A stretch of DNA of 64,000 nt from Hyphomicrobium denitrificans ATCC 51888 (GTDB lineage Bacteria; Pseudomonadota; Alphaproteobacteria; Rhizobiales; Hyphomicrobiaceae): assembly GCF_000143145.1 (NCBI RefSeq), contig NC_014313.1, forward strand, positions 124,001 through 188,000, read 5' to 3'. A program made the position numbers and the translations under genes. A model generated the notes under the pieces. It saw nothing but the letters and a program-made list of their open reading frames with translations. It made no database searches and was not told the DNA's origin. This document shows, piece after piece, positions 33,496 to 43,589 of this stretch (position 1 is its first letter; each line of letters starts with the position of its first letter).

Positions 33496-34368
33496 ATGAC
33501 GACTGAACAGTCGGCAGACGATACCCTTTTGAATGACGTGTTTTCGAGTGGCCGCGAGAGGGGGGCAGATACCGCCGCTCCCGCCGAGCCGGAAGCCAAG
33601 GCAGAAGAACCGACAGCCGAACCGCAATCGAAAGAAGCGGCAGAGCCAGAGGTAAAGCCTGAAGCAACCGACGCGGAGCCCAAAGGATACCGCGATCCAT
33701 CAACAGGGAGATTTGTCCCTCTCAAAGAGCTGACCTCAGAACGTGAAAAACGCCAGTCGGCGGAAAAAGCACGGGATGAAGAAGCTCGTCTGCGCAAGGA
33801 TGCCGAAGACAACTGGCGCCGCACTCAGGCCCAGGTCGAAGAAATCCAGCGCAGAATTCAGGCGCAAGCCCAACCGCATCAACCGCCGCCCGATCCGAAC
33901 CTCGATCCGGCCGGCGCCATGGCGTTCCAGCAGGAACAATTCCAACAGGCTCTCCTCAACCAGCGTTTGAACACCTCCGAGATGTTTGCCCGGAACAAGC
34001 ACGGCGATCAGATCGTCGATGCCGCGTTTCAGGCAGCGCAGCAGGCCGGTGTTCTCAAATCCTTCGTCGGCAGCAGAGATTGCTACGGCGAGCTGGTGAA
34101 ATGGCACCGTCATCAGCAGGTCTTGGCCCGAGTGGGTGAAGATCCTGACGCCTACGAGAAGACGCTTGAGGACAAGATCCGCGCCAAGGTGCTGGAAGAA
34201 TTGAAGACCGGAAACCGGGCAGTGATGCCGGGACAGACGCCGCCCCCAGTACAGCAGTTCCCAGGCTCCCTCGCAGACGCGACCGGAACGGGATCGAACG
34301 CTGCTGTGCCCGTTAGCGACGAAGCCATCATGGGCAACGTTTTCGGTTCAAACCGAAAACGAAAGTAA
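33496..34368 (+). CDS. Capsid scaffolding-type protein
   Basis: 290 residues with GGAGAGAGACA upstream. Highly charged, Ala/Glu/Pro-rich N-terminus (~25-65), RDPSTGRFVPLKEL motif, coiled coil (~75-120), C-terminal basic end (GSNRKRK) that could contact capsid protein. Position between portal and major capsid gene is standard for scaffolds. Confidence 0.8.
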   Translation: MTTEQSADDTLLNDVFSSGRERGADTAAPAEPEAKAEEPTAEPQSKEAAEPEVKPEATDAEPKGYRDPSTGRFVPLKELTSEREKRQSAEKARDEEARLRKDAEDNWRRTQAQVEEIQRRIQAQAQPHQPPPDPNLDPAGAMAFQQEQFQQALLNQRLNTSEMFARNKHGDQIVDAAFQAAQQAGVLKSFVGSRDCYGELVKWHRHQQVLARVGEDPDAYEKTLEDKIRAKVLEELKTGNRAVMPGQTPPPVQQFPGSLADATGTGSNAAVPVSDEAIMGNVFGSNRKRK

Positions 34369-34386
34369 GCCGCATCAGATGCGCTT

Positions 34387-34410
34387 CGTGATCCCCAACC
34401 CCTGATCACG
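34387..34410 (+). promoter_or_regulatory. Hairpin in the leader of the major capsid gene
   Basis: CGTGATC, loop cccaacccct, GATCACG, ending 14 bases before the capsid ATG. Only a weak purine ribosome site (gaaag) is present, so the hairpin may tune translation or stabilise the message. By eye only. Confidence 0.35.
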
Positions 34411-34424
34411 AAAGATCATCCAAC

Positions 34425-35537
34425 ATGGCAACCACTCCGACCCTTTCCGGGCTCGAGCTTACCAAATGGCGCTCGAAGTTCATCACGGAGTACATCCGTG
34501 ACACCGGCTTTGACACCTACATGGGCGATGCCGAAACCGACATCATCCACGTCGTGAACGATCTGAAGACGGACGGATACACGATCCGTATTCCTCTGAT
34601 TGGCAAGCTTGGCGGCTCCGGCGTCACCGGCAATACCTCGTTGACCGGTAGCGAACAACCGCTTGATCAGTATTACCAGGACATCACCTGGGATTTCCGG
34701 CGACAGGCCGTGCTCACGACGAAGAAGGAGCGGGAAAAATCTGCCGTCGATTTCATGGCCCAGGCCCGTCCTTCGCTGAAGACTTGGTCAACCGAGAACG
34801 TCAAATACCGGCTGATCGAGTGCTTCCATAAAATGTCGGACGGTACGCCGTTCTCGGCAGCCGATGCGACCACCCGAAACGCTTTCTCTGCCAAGAACAA
34901 GGATCGCATCCTCTATGGCAGCACGCAGGCGAACTATTCGCCGACGCATGCGACCGGCCTGACCGCAATCGACAACACGGACGACAAGCTGTCGACCAAG
35001 GTCGGATCGCTGGCGCGCTTCATGGCCCGCCAGGCGCGTCCAATGATCCGGCCCTACAAGACCGGAACGCAGGGCCGGGAGTTCTACGTGATGTTCTGCC
35101 ATCCGCTGGGCTTCCGCGATCTCAAAGCGGACCCGGTCATGCAGCAGGCCAATCGTGACGCGCGTCCTCGTGATGTGGACTCGAACCCGCTCTTCCAGGA
35201 CGGCGACCTGATCTACGACGGCGTCATCTATCGTGAAATCCCTGAGTTCTATCAGGGCAAGGACACGGCGGACGCTCCGAACCCTGAGACGACGTTCTCG
35301 AACGGCACCATTCAGTGTGGTGTTTCGTTCCTGTGCGGCTCCCAGGCCATCGGCTTCGTCAACAAGCAGGCCGCGATCCCGACGACCCGTGCAGACGATG
35401 ACTACGGCTTCCTGAAAGGCGTCGGCATCGAGTTTGCGGACGGCATCGACAAGCTGCGCTGGAACAACAACCCGCAGGGCATCAACAACGGCAAGGACGT
35501 TGGCATCGTCACCGTCTACCACGCGGCCGTGGCCTAA
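34425..35537 (+). CDS. Major capsid protein (N4 gp56/DUF4043-like)
   Basis: 370 residues. N-terminal ELTKWRSKFITEYIRDTGF, DGYTIRIPLIGKLGG, TWDFRRQAVLTTKKERE, and FYVMFCHPLGFRDLKADP are typical of the N4 gp56-like/DUF4043 capsid family. Forms the head shell. Located after the scaffold and before a small head protein. Confidence 0.88.
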   Translation: MATTPTLSGLELTKWRSKFITEYIRDTGFDTYMGDAETDIIHVVNDLKTDGYTIRIPLIGKLGGSGVTGNTSLTGSEQPLDQYYQDITWDFRRQAVLTTKKEREKSAVDFMAQARPSLKTWSTENVKYRLIECFHKMSDGTPFSAADATTRNAFSAKNKDRILYGSTQANYSPTHATGLTAIDNTDDKLSTKVGSLARFMARQARPMIRPYKTGTQGREFYVMFCHPLGFRDLKADPVMQQANRDARPRDVDSNPLFQDGDLIYDGVIYREIPEFYQGKDTADAPNPETTFSNGTIQCGVSFLCGSQAIGFVNKQAAIPTTRADDDYGFLKGVGIEFADGIDKLRWNNNPQGINNGKDVGIVTVYHAAVA

Positions 35538-35551
35538 GGAGAACCCGAACA

Positions 35552-36007
35552 ATGGCTATTTACGCAACCTCTCAGTCTCTTCCTGGCGGCAAGACCAAAG
35601 GTCCCGGCGCTTCTACGCAGGAAGTCGTCATCCCGTTTATCGTGGCTGTTTCGACGGCCATGATCGACAACGCCAACGATGAAGTTGGATTGGCTTGGGT
35701 GCCGAAAGGCTTCATGCCGACCGGCATCGTCTTCAACACGACCGATATGGACTCATCCACGGGCCTGTTGTGGGACGTTGGCGATGATGGTGACGAAGAC
35801 CGTCTCATCGCGGCGTTTTCCGGGCAGGCCGCAGGCACGTCTCAGACGCTTAGAGATGTCGGGCTCCTCTACAAGTATACGGCCCGCACGCTGATCAAAG
35901 CCTACGTCAACACTGCTGCGACCACCGGTGTCGCGGGGACGCTGAAAGGCGTGCTCAAGGGCATCGTCGACGAAGACTACGACACGACCCCGCTGGTTGC
36001 GGCCTGA
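35552..36007 (+). CDS. Capsid decoration or head-stabilising protein candidate
   Basis: 151 residues, 14 bases after the capsid gene with a GGAGAACC site. Beta-rich, begins MAIYATSQSLPGGKTKGPGA. Proteins in this position are often head decoration proteins; no firm family match. Confidence 0.6.
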   Translation: MAIYATSQSLPGGKTKGPGASTQEVVIPFIVAVSTAMIDNANDEVGLAWVPKGFMPTGIVFNTTDMDSSTGLLWDVGDDGDEDRLIAAFSGQAAGTSQTLRDVGLLYKYTARTLIKAYVNTAATTGVAGTLKGVLKGIVDEDYDTTPLVAA

Positions 36008-36057
36008 TGAAACGAGAGCGGCGGGCAACTGCCGCTCTTTCTCTTTGAGGAGATCAG

Positions 36058-36273
36058 ATGAAATTCAAATTTATCGGTAGCGAGCCGTCCGAGTTCATGG
36101 GGTTCCAGTGGTATCCCGGAACCGAGCATGACGTGACGGACGATCACGCAGTCCGGAAGCTTTCCAACAGCGTCCTGTTTGAGAAAGACGGAACGGAAGC
36201 GAATAAAGAGCCGAAGAAGCGCGGCGCCAAGCCCGCTCAACCCGTGAGCGACAATGGCGACGACGCGAACTGA
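36058..36273 (+). CDS. Small head-region protein, unknown
   Basis: 71 residues with GAGGAG upstream. MKFKFIGSEPSEFMGFQWYP start, basic Lys/Pro tail. Overlaps the gp4-like gene by 20 bases. Confidence 0.58.
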   Translation: MKFKFIGSEPSEFMGFQWYPGTEHDVTDDHAVRKLSNSVLFEKDGTEANKEPKKRGAKPAQPVSDNGDDAN

Positions 36274-36625
36274 GCTTGAGCTGGCGACGAATGTCCTGCT
36301 GCATTTCAACATCATCGCAGCGGAGGAGTCGCCGTCGGCCAGCGACAGCATGTACGTCATCGGCCGCTATCGCGACCTTTTCAACGAGATGACGTTGAAC
36401 GACGAGACGTACTGGAACATCGGGCAGGTGCCGGCCGAAATCTTCGAGCCGCTCACCCAGATGGTCGCCCTGACGGTCGAGAAGGCGTTCGGGAAAGCTG
36501 CCGCCATGCCGCCTGCTGACTATGCCCGCAGCCTGGATGAAGGGATGCGCATCTTGCGGCGGAGGCTTCGCCGAACGGTCAATGTGCGCTCGGCCGAGAT
36601 GCCAACCTATGCGGATGATTTCTGA
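36254..36625 (+). CDS. P22 gp4-like tail accessory / head-closure protein
   Basis: 123 residues. The LELATNVLLHFNIIAAEESPS start and the helical middle (MVALTVEKAFGKAAAMP) resemble gp4-like adaptors that bind below the portal. Followed at once by the gp10-like gene (TGATG), as expected in P22-like modules. Confidence 0.72.
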   Translation: MATTRTELELATNVLLHFNIIAAEESPSASDSMYVIGRYRDLFNEMTLNDETYWNIGQVPAEIFEPLTQMVALTVEKAFGKAAAMPPADYARSLDEGMRILRRRLRRTVNVRSAEMPTYADDF

Positions 36626-38046
36626 TGGGTATCGTTCCTCTCGCGCTTCCGTCCGGATCAAGCCAGGCCCGGTTCAATCAGGGTGGCGCGGCGCAGCTCA
36701 TCAACTGCTATCTCTCTCCCATTGGCGAGGAGGGGAAGGTCAAGAACGCAATCTATTCCTCGGATGGGTTGCAAGGTTTCGCGCTTCTGCAAGGCGTGGC
36801 GGCAGGGCAGGGGTGCCGGGCCGGAATCGTTGTGGATGGCGTCCTGTACGTCGTCGCGGGCGTGTCGCTCTATAAGGTGACAACGACCGGCGTTCAGACC
36901 CTCATAGGGTCGATGAACATTTCCAAGACCGCTCCGGTATTCATGGAACGAAACCGCAGAGCAGTGCCCGACATCGCGATCGTGTGCGATGGCCTAATGT
37001 TCTACTGCCGGGGCGATGTGCTGGCGCAGGTAACGGACCCCGATCTGTTCGCGCCGATCACGCTCGCATTCTCGGACGGGTATTTCGGGATCACAACGGC
37101 ACAGAACAAATGGCAGATCGGCGCCATTGACGACGCCAGCGCATGGGATGGACTGGACTTTGCCACGGCCGATGGCGACCCCGATGCTCTGATCCGCATC
37201 GCGGCGCTGCAGGCGCAGTTCTATCTCTTTGGCGAGAAGACAATCGAGGTTTGGCAGGACAGCGGTGGCGCGGACTTCCCATACGCCCGGTCATTCGTCA
37301 TGCCGATTGGATTGCTCGCGTCGAATTCAGTTGCCACGGTTGCCGAAACGTTTGCCTGGGTTGCCCATGATCGCACGGTCCGATTGCTCGGATCAGGCGA
37401 CAGCGCGCAGGTAATCTCCACACCGAAGGTCGAAAGCGACATTCATGAAGTCGAAGACCCGTCAACGATCCGGGCCGCGTCCTGGTCGTCGCGAGGTCAT
37501 ACGTTCTATGCTCTGACCTGCCCGCAGTGGACTCACGTCTACGACACGAGAATGCAGCGGTGGCATGAGCGTCAGACCTACGGTCGGGAGAATTGGCGGA
37601 TTGCCTTCGTCGTTCCGTTCGGCACGAAACTCATCGCAGGAGATGCCGACACCGGCGCGCTCTTTGAGATGGGACCGCAGTTCAAGGACGATGCAGGCGA
37701 TCCGCTGGTATCGTCCGTCATTCCACCGACAGTTCATGCCTTCCCTCAGAGAGTGACGCATAACGCGCTCTATCTCGATGTGCAGAGGGGCGTTGGAACG
37801 GGCCAAGGCGACCCGCAGGACGTTGATCCTGAGATCATGCTGGAATGGTCGCATGACGGCGGGCAGACGTTCAGCACGCAACGGATGATCAAGCTCGGGC
37901 AGCAGGGGAGGAACCTGACACGCATCCGTACGCATCGGCTGGGGCAGGCCCCTGAAAATGGCCGGGTGTACCGGTTCTCGTGGTCGGCAAAGGTCGACCG
38001 GGCGCTCTATGCGGCCTCTGCTGATCTTGAAATGGATGCGGCATGA
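36625..38046 (+). CDS. P22 gp10-like packaged-DNA stabilisation protein
   Basis: 473 residues. ALPSGSSQARFNQGGAAQLI, NCYLSPIGEEGKVKNAIY, a beta-propeller-like body (TFAWVAHDRTVRLLG; MQRWHERQTYGRENW) and the C-terminal FSWSAKVDRALYAA match the P22 gp10 family. It closes the head channel after packaging. Confidence 0.85.
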   Translation: MGIVPLALPSGSSQARFNQGGAAQLINCYLSPIGEEGKVKNAIYSSDGLQGFALLQGVAAGQGCRAGIVVDGVLYVVAGVSLYKVTTTGVQTLIGSMNISKTAPVFMERNRRAVPDIAIVCDGLMFYCRGDVLAQVTDPDLFAPITLAFSDGYFGITTAQNKWQIGAIDDASAWDGLDFATADGDPDALIRIAALQAQFYLFGEKTIEVWQDSGGADFPYARSFVMPIGLLASNSVATVAETFAWVAHDRTVRLLGSGDSAQVISTPKVESDIHEVEDPSTIRAASWSSRGHTFYALTCPQWTHVYDTRMQRWHERQTYGRENWRIAFVVPFGTKLIAGDADTGALFEMGPQFKDDAGDPLVSSVIPPTVHAFPQRVTHNALYLDVQRGVGTGQGDPQDVDPEIMLEWSHDGGQTFSTQRMIKLGQQGRNLTRIRTHRLGQAPENGRVYRFSWSAKVDRALYAASADLEMDAA

Positions 38047-38495
38047 CGAATACGCCGCTCGCGCCACCGCCACCGAGAGCCTTGCTCGATCCGAACGGAA
38101 ACATCTCGGATCGGTTCTATCAGTGGCTCGGTAGTGTGCAGAAAGGGATTTCTGGGGCGTTCTCGGGTATTGGTGAAATCAATGCCAAACAGGAAGCCAT
38201 CGACTTCACCATCGAGAGCCCGGACAACCAGGACTATCTGTTCGAGATCGATTGCCCGTTCGGATACAAGATCACTCAGGTTGGCAGCAAATGTCGGTCG
38301 GGAACCTGCATTGCGACGACGAAGATCGGCACCACGCCTTTGGGGGGCGGAGCAAATTCAGTCTCCTCGACGCTGCAAACGAAGACGCATACCTCTGACA
38401 ACGTCATCGCAGCCAATGGAACGTCCGTTGTTACGATATCATCCAATAGCAGTTGTGCCGGGCTTCGCTTGACGTTCTGGATTACCCGCACGTGA
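38043..38495 (+). CDS. Virion protein, unknown
   Basis: 150 residues. N-terminal MTNTPLAPPPPRALLDPNGN, helix NISDRFYQWLGSVQKG, then a beta-rich C-terminal half. Overlaps gp10-like by 4 bases; position suggests a tail or neck component. Confidence 0.6.
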   Translation: MTNTPLAPPPPRALLDPNGNISDRFYQWLGSVQKGISGAFSGIGEINAKQEAIDFTIESPDNQDYLFEIDCPFGYKITQVGSKCRSGTCIATTKIGTTPLGGGANSVSSTLQTKTHTSDNVIAANGTSVVTISSNSSCAGLRLTFWITRT

Positions 38496-39184
38496 GTGTC
38501 AGACGGCGCTCGATCAGTTACGGGGGGGCGCTACCCGCTAGCCTGACGTTTCTAACATCGAGTCGAAAACCAACTACGTCAGGAACTCACACCTATACCG
38601 GCGTGTCGTTCGGAACGGCTAGCAGTGACCGTTGCATCATCGTTTCACTAACGTCGAGCCTCACGACAGCAACTCCGGTTACGTCGGTGACCATCGGCGG
38701 CGTCAGCGCGACGCGATGCGCCATCAGTTGGTATTTTAATAACACCCTGCCGGTCGAGATATGGATCGCGCAAGTTCCGACCGGCACCTCTGGAAACATC
38801 GCAATCACGACTTCGGCGGGGGGCGGATGGACATCGGTTATCGGGGTCTATGCCGCGACGCGGCTCAAGAGCATCGTCCCAGTCGCCACAAGTATCGATC
38901 AGGACTTCAACGGATCGACCTGGAATAAAGTCGTCAATACCTCGGTTTTCGTTCCTGCCGGTGGCTTTGCTGTGTCAGCCGCGCGACTTGGTAGCGGGAC
39001 ATATTCTTCTGTTGCATGGACCGGGGCAACGCAGGACTTTGCTCTAGCGCAAGTAACGGCCAGCGAAGGGGCGCTCTCCGGAGCCAGCCTCCTGGCCATA
39101 GCGAACACGACCGCAAACATTTCGACGACGTTCAACGCTGGCACCGCAATCGGGCTTATCGGCGCCACTGTGTCCTTCCGCTAG
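38492..39184 (+). CDS. Ser/Thr-rich beta virion protein
   Basis: 230 residues from GTG 38492 overlapping the prior stop. Repeated beta strands, very rich in Ser, Thr, Gly and Ala (TSVTIGGVSATRC, TSASIDQDF-like turns). Probably a virion surface protein; no family recognised. Confidence 0.58.
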   Translation: MSVRRRSISYGGALPASLTFLTSSRKPTTSGTHTYTGVSFGTASSDRCIIVSLTSSLTTATPVTSVTIGGVSATRCAISWYFNNTLPVEIWIAQVPTGTSGNIAITTSAGGGWTSVIGVYAATRLKSIVPVATSIDQDFNGSTWNKVVNTSVFVPAGGFAVSAARLGSGTYSSVAWTGATQDFALAQVTASEGALSGASLLAIANTTANISTTFNAGTAIGLIGATVSFR

Positions 39185-39215
39185 CCGTCTCCCTCTGACT
39201 GAATAAGGAAATCCC

Positions 39216-39821
39216 ATGGGGTTCTTTTCGGACTTCACGGGCGCCTCCGCGCGCTCTGATATCAACAAGGCCAATAAGAACGCCAACGCGGCTCTCGATC
39301 AGGGCTACAACACCTCGCAGGGGTACTACGATCAGGCGGCAGGTTCGTTCGATCCGTACGTGTCGTCAGGAACCGCCGGTCAGAAGATGTACGGCGATCT
39401 TCTCGGGCTCAATGGCACCGACGCGAGGTCATCGGCTCAGGACATCATCACGTCCGATCCGCTCTGGTCCGGAAAGCTTGGTGAAGACACCAACGCGGTC
39501 CTGAAAAACCTCAATGCTCGGGGCATGGGCGCTTCCGGAACGGCGGCGCTCGCCGGTCAACGTGTTCTGCTTCAAAACTACAACGACGTGCTCGACCGAT
39601 ATCAGGGCATGGGCCAGACGGGCCTCTCGGCCACGGGACAGCAGGCCGGTGTTCGAACGGCACAAGGCCAAAACGCGTTTGATTACGGCGCGACCAAAGC
39701 GGGCAATGCGATAAATTTCGGAAACGCGATGGCCGGCACGCGTAACGCTGGTCTGAACAACGTGCTCGCTGTGCTCGGGACAGGCGCCAAGGCTTACGGC
39801 GCCTACAACGGAGTAAAGTGA
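39216..39821 (+). CDS. DNA-ejection protein candidate (P22 gp7-like position)
   Basis: 201 residues with AAGGAAATCCC upstream. MGFFSDFTGASARSDINKAN start and Gly/Ala/Asn-rich helical body (ALDQGYNTSQGYYDQAAGSF), similar to small injected proteins of P22-like phages. The HNH-AP2 gene follows with a one-base overlap. Confidence 0.7.
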   Translation: MGFFSDFTGASARSDINKANKNANAALDQGYNTSQGYYDQAAGSFDPYVSSGTAGQKMYGDLLGLNGTDARSSAQDIITSDPLWSGKLGEDTNAVLKNLNARGMGASGTAALAGQRVLLQNYNDVLDRYQGMGQTGLSATGQQAGVRTAQGQNAFDYGATKAGNAINFGNAMAGTRNAGLNNVLAVLGTGAKAYGAYNGVK

Positions 39822-40309
39822 TGCTGGATCAAGAACGTCTCAAGCAACTTCTCTCATATGATCCAGAGATCGGGGAGTTTCGTTGGATTGCTCCGACTGA
39901 CAGAATGAGAAAGAAAGGAGCCGTTGCCGGTTTTCTCGACGCCAAACGCTATCGCAAGATTAAGATAGATGGCGTCTGCCATTATGCGCATCGGTTGGCG
40001 TGGCTGTATGTTCATGGCGAATTTCCAAAACTTCTGATCGACCACTGCAATCGCGATCCATCTGACAATCGGATGGAGAATTTACGAGAGGCGACCTACG
40101 GAGAAAATGTCGCCAACAGTGTAATTCGCAAGTCGAAGACAGGGTATCGCGGCGTGAAGAAAAACAGCCGTGGTGCTATGTTTTCCGCATCCATTATGAA
40201 GAATGGACGTCATCACTTTCTCGGAAACTATAAGACTAAGGAAGACGCTGCAGCAGCATATAACCGTGCCGCTCGCAGCCTTTTCGGTGCGTTTGCGAGG
40301 GCTGATTAA
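39821..40309 (+). CDS. HNH homing-type endonuclease with AP2 domain (copy 3 of 4)
   Basis: 162 residues. AHRLAWLYVHGEFP, LIDHCNRDPSDNR, LREATYGEN and then an AP2 domain (KTGYRGVKKNSRG ... LFGAFA). It interrupts the run of ejection-protein genes exactly at gene borders, with one-base overlaps on both sides. An insertion into a late operon without breaking any gene fits a homing element. Confidence 0.88.
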   Translation: MLDQERLKQLLSYDPEIGEFRWIAPTDRMRKKGAVAGFLDAKRYRKIKIDGVCHYAHRLAWLYVHGEFPKLLIDHCNRDPSDNRMENLREATYGENVANSVIRKSKTGYRGVKKNSRGAMFSASIMKNGRHHFLGNYKTKEDAAAAYNRAARSLFGAFARAD

Positions 40310-41490
40310 TGGCTTACATTCCGCTCCCAGCTTATCGTACCGGCCAAGGGATCAACCTGGAGCCGGTCAACGCTGCACTCGACAGCATCATGCAGCAGAA
40401 CAACCAGAACCGGCAGTTCGGCCTTCAACAACGGGCTTCTGACAGAGCCGATCAGCAATTTGCATTTGAACAAGGCCAAGCCAAACAGGCGGCGGACCGT
40501 CAGAATGTCGAATTGTTCGGGAAACGAGCCACGGCGATCGATCAGGCGTTCCCAGTAGGCGATCCCCGCCGGGCGCAAGCCTATCAGAACTTGATTTCAA
40601 CTCATCAAAAGATGTTTCCGGGTCAGGCATTGACCGGGGAAGAACTGGACCCCGCCAATGGTCCAAAGCTCATGGCAGCACAAGCGGGAATGTACCTCGA
40701 CCCGCGAGACAGCCAAGCGAAGGATCTGGCCCTTCAAGAAACGCGAGCCAAGATCAACAAGCTGAACACGGAAGCGGCGAACGGCGGGGAAGCCTACGGC
40801 AAAACCGGTGCGATCTTCCTGAACCCTGATACCGGCCGATATGAAGCGGTTCAGTTTGGTGGACGAGGGCAGGTCAAGCGCACGGAGCTTGGAGGTTTGA
40901 CGCCATCACGCGGGACGGGCGAAATCGATACCGGAACCGGAACGCAAATCATCGACAAGGCGACGGGCCAGCCCATCAGGACGGTGAATAAGGACGTGGC
41001 CGGTGCCGCGAGCCTCCGAGAACAAGGCGAAGCCGAAGGTAAGGCCGTAGCCGATCTTCCGCGCCAAATCGATAACGCACAGTTGGCGCTCGACACTATC
41101 GATGCGATCCGCAAGCATCCGGGAAAGCAATACGGTGTCGGCGTTTATGGCGTCCTGCCCGGCATCCCGGGAACTCAACAGCGTGGTTTCGTCAATCTGG
41201 TCGATCAGGCAAAGGGGCAAGTCTTCTTGCAAGCCTTCAATTCGCTTCGCGGTGGCGGCCAGATCACCGAAGCGGAGGGATCGAAGGCAACGCAAGCGCT
41301 CGCTCGGATGGACAGAGCACAGAGCCAGGAAGACTTCGACCGCGCGCTCGATGATTATTCCGCAATCGTGCAGAGGGGGATGGATCGGGCGAGGACGCAA
41401 GCAACGCGAACGCCGACGACTCCCGGAACCGTTCCCGCGGCCCCCCAAGCGCCCGCGAATAACGGCTGGACCATCAAGAGGGTGAACTGA
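40309..41490 (+). CDS. DNA-ejection / internal virion protein candidate (P22 gp20-like position)
   Basis: 393 residues. Gln-rich N-terminal helix (MQQNNQNRQFGLQQRASDRAD), long central region, a globular part (LPRQIDNAQLALDTIDAIRK, GVYGVLPGIPGTQQ), Pro/Ala-rich end. Gln-rich helices are common in injected proteins. Confidence 0.65.
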   Translation: MAYIPLPAYRTGQGINLEPVNAALDSIMQQNNQNRQFGLQQRASDRADQQFAFEQGQAKQAADRQNVELFGKRATAIDQAFPVGDPRRAQAYQNLISTHQKMFPGQALTGEELDPANGPKLMAAQAGMYLDPRDSQAKDLALQETRAKINKLNTEAANGGEAYGKTGAIFLNPDTGRYEAVQFGGRGQVKRTELGGLTPSRGTGEIDTGTGTQIIDKATGQPIRTVNKDVAGAASLREQGEAEGKAVADLPRQIDNAQLALDTIDAIRKHPGKQYGVGVYGVLPGIPGTQQRGFVNLVDQAKGQVFLQAFNSLRGGGQITEAEGSKATQALARMDRAQSQEDFDRALDDYSAIVQRGMDRARTQATRTPTTPGTVPAAPQAPANNGWTIKRVN

Positions 41491-43589
41491 TGGCCACATT
41501 CCATGTGAGTGGCCCAGACGGCGCGCAGTATGAAGTCAATGCGCCGGACAATGCATCGGATGCCGACATCATGGCGTACGTGCAGAAATCGGCAGTTCCG
41601 GACCCAAAAACACCAGCGGCGCAGCCCGAACAACCGCAACGATCCGATCTCGACAAGAGAATGGACGAACGCGTCGCGAAGGAAGCGGCCGGTGGCTTTG
41701 CACCTCATGCGAGCCCGGCGCAATATCTGCCGTTCGGATCCTGGCTCGATGAAGCGTCGGCAGGGATCGATGCAGGACTGAACAAGGTCAGCGGCGGCCG
41801 CATCGGTGCGCCTTATGATGAGGCAAAGGCTTATCAGGACGCTCGTCAACGCTACATCGACAACAATGCGAGTGGCCTCGAGAAGGGCGCCGCGATGGTC
41901 GGGGGCGTCGTCGCCAGTGCTCCATTTGGCGCTGCTCGCGTCTTTCGCGGTACGACCTTGCTGCCGGAAATAGGCAATGCCGCGCTCACGGGAGCCGGGT
42001 ATGGCGCGCTGTACGGCGGCGGCGAAGGGGAGGGTGAAAACCGCGTACTGAATGCGGTGAAGGGCGCAGCCATCGGCGGAACTGTGGGTGGCGTCGCTCC
42101 AGTTGTCGCCCGAGGGATCGGCAACGCCGTCAGCTACGCTACGAACCGAGGCGCGACGTTGCCGCCCGCTCTCCAACCGTTTGAAAGAGGCGCAGTCAAT
42201 CGCGTTGCCGACGACATTGCATCGTCAGGTCTAACGCCACAGCGCTATGCGCAAGAGGCCCAGGAACTCGGCCCGCAAGGCATGCTGCTCGATATGGGTG
42301 AGGATCTTCGCGGATCGGCTGAGACGCTCGCCAACACGCACGGTCCCCAGCTTCCGATCGTCCGTGGTGAACTCAATGCACGTCGTGCCGATGCTCCCGA
42401 CCGTATCCGCGCCGGGGTCGACCGAGCACTCGGCCCAGAGCGAAACCTCGGCCAATTCGTTGAGGCGGTGAACACTGGCGCACGTCAAGCCGCACAACCG
42501 CATTACGAGCAGTTTCACAACACCTCGATTCCGATCACGCCCGAAATCCAGAATGTGCTCGACAGCATCCCAGCGTCAGCGTTCAACCGGGCTCAGACGC
42601 TCGCGCGCGCCGATGGCTATCGTCAGCAATTCCGTTTGCGGCCCGTCAATGATCCGATGCAGGCCATGACGGGGGTACAGAGAACAGCACCCGAAGCTGT
42701 CCCGACAGGTCTGGAATACGATTATCTCAAACGCGCCGTGGATGATTTGGCGCGCAGCGCGGAGCGGGGGAGCAACGAAGCCCGCATTTACGGCAATCTT
42801 GCCCGCCAGCTGCGCACCACCGTCGACACGCACTTGAACGCGGCAGATCCCACGCAAAGCTCATGGGCCCGAGGCCGAGCCATTGCCGGAGATGGCTTGG
42901 AAGGCCGGGAAGCGGCGGAACTGGGTTCGACCGTGTTTACGTCAAAGCGCGACCCAAACATTGTTGCTGACGAACTTTCGAACCTCTCACAGGCCGGTCA
43001 GACCATGTACCGCCACGGCGCGCGCAATAACCTGCGCCAGATCATGGGCCGCGCGGCAACGAACTTCGGAACCAACGGGGATGCCACCGCGAGGCGTGCG
43101 CTTAACAGCGAGTTTGCCAGGCAGAACGTTGCGCAAATTGCAGGTGGACGAAACGCCAATCACTTGGCCCGTATGGTCGATGCGGAAAACCGCATGGCCG
43201 AAAGCTTCAATGAGATCATGCGGAATTCAGCGACCGCGCGGCGTCAGGCGGGGCAAAGCCGATTGCCGGTCGGCGCCGGAGCGCCCGTGAATACCGAGGC
43301 TCCGAGGTCGACCGGGGAACTCGTGTTCGCGATCGCGCGGCGCGGCGTAAACGCTCTGATGAATAATGCCCTGGGGGAACGTGCCGGGCGCATCATGGCG
43401 GACCAAGCGCGTATCCTGACGGCCCGGGGGATTGATCGTGACACCTACGTCAATGCCTTGATACAGCTTGCCAACCATCGGCAAACGACGGCCGCTCAGC
43501 GCGATACGATCATCCGTATCCTGAATGCGGTTGGACAGAACACGCGGCAGCCTCTCATCGAGAGCCAAACTTCCGCGCAAGCCAATTGA
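41490..43589 (+). CDS. Large internal virion / ejection protein
   Basis: 699 residues. An N-terminal short domain (HVSGPDGAQYEVNAPDNASD), a Gly/Ala-rich hydrophobic segment at ~125-205 that might insert in membranes (GAAMVGGVVASAPFGA; GAAIGGTVGGVAPVVARGIG), then a helical body. Fits the largest of the three ejected proteins of P22-like phages (gp16 position). Confidence 0.68.
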   Translation: MATFHVSGPDGAQYEVNAPDNASDADIMAYVQKSAVPDPKTPAAQPEQPQRSDLDKRMDERVAKEAAGGFAPHASPAQYLPFGSWLDEASAGIDAGLNKVSGGRIGAPYDEAKAYQDARQRYIDNNASGLEKGAAMVGGVVASAPFGAARVFRGTTLLPEIGNAALTGAGYGALYGGGEGEGENRVLNAVKGAAIGGTVGGVAPVVARGIGNAVSYATNRGATLPPALQPFERGAVNRVADDIASSGLTPQRYAQEAQELGPQGMLLDMGEDLRGSAETLANTHGPQLPIVRGELNARRADAPDRIRAGVDRALGPERNLGQFVEAVNTGARQAAQPHYEQFHNTSIPITPEIQNVLDSIPASAFNRAQTLARADGYRQQFRLRPVNDPMQAMTGVQRTAPEAVPTGLEYDYLKRAVDDLARSAERGSNEARIYGNLARQLRTTVDTHLNAADPTQSSWARGRAIAGDGLEGREAAELGSTVFTSKRDPNIVADELSNLSQAGQTMYRHGARNNLRQIMGRAATNFGTNGDATARRALNSEFARQNVAQIAGGRNANHLARMVDAENRMAESFNEIMRNSATARRQAGQSRLPVGAGAPVNTEAPRSTGELVFAIARRGVNALMNNALGERAGRIMADQARILTARGIDRDTYVNALIQLANHRQTTAAQRDTIIRILNAVGQNTRQPLIESQTSAQAN

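Noticed and set aside
32416..34409. Long minus-strand frames in the late region (for example 33243-33824, 33736-34113)
   Set aside because: Antisense to portal and scaffold genes in GC-rich DNA; Arg/Ser-rich nonsense composition.
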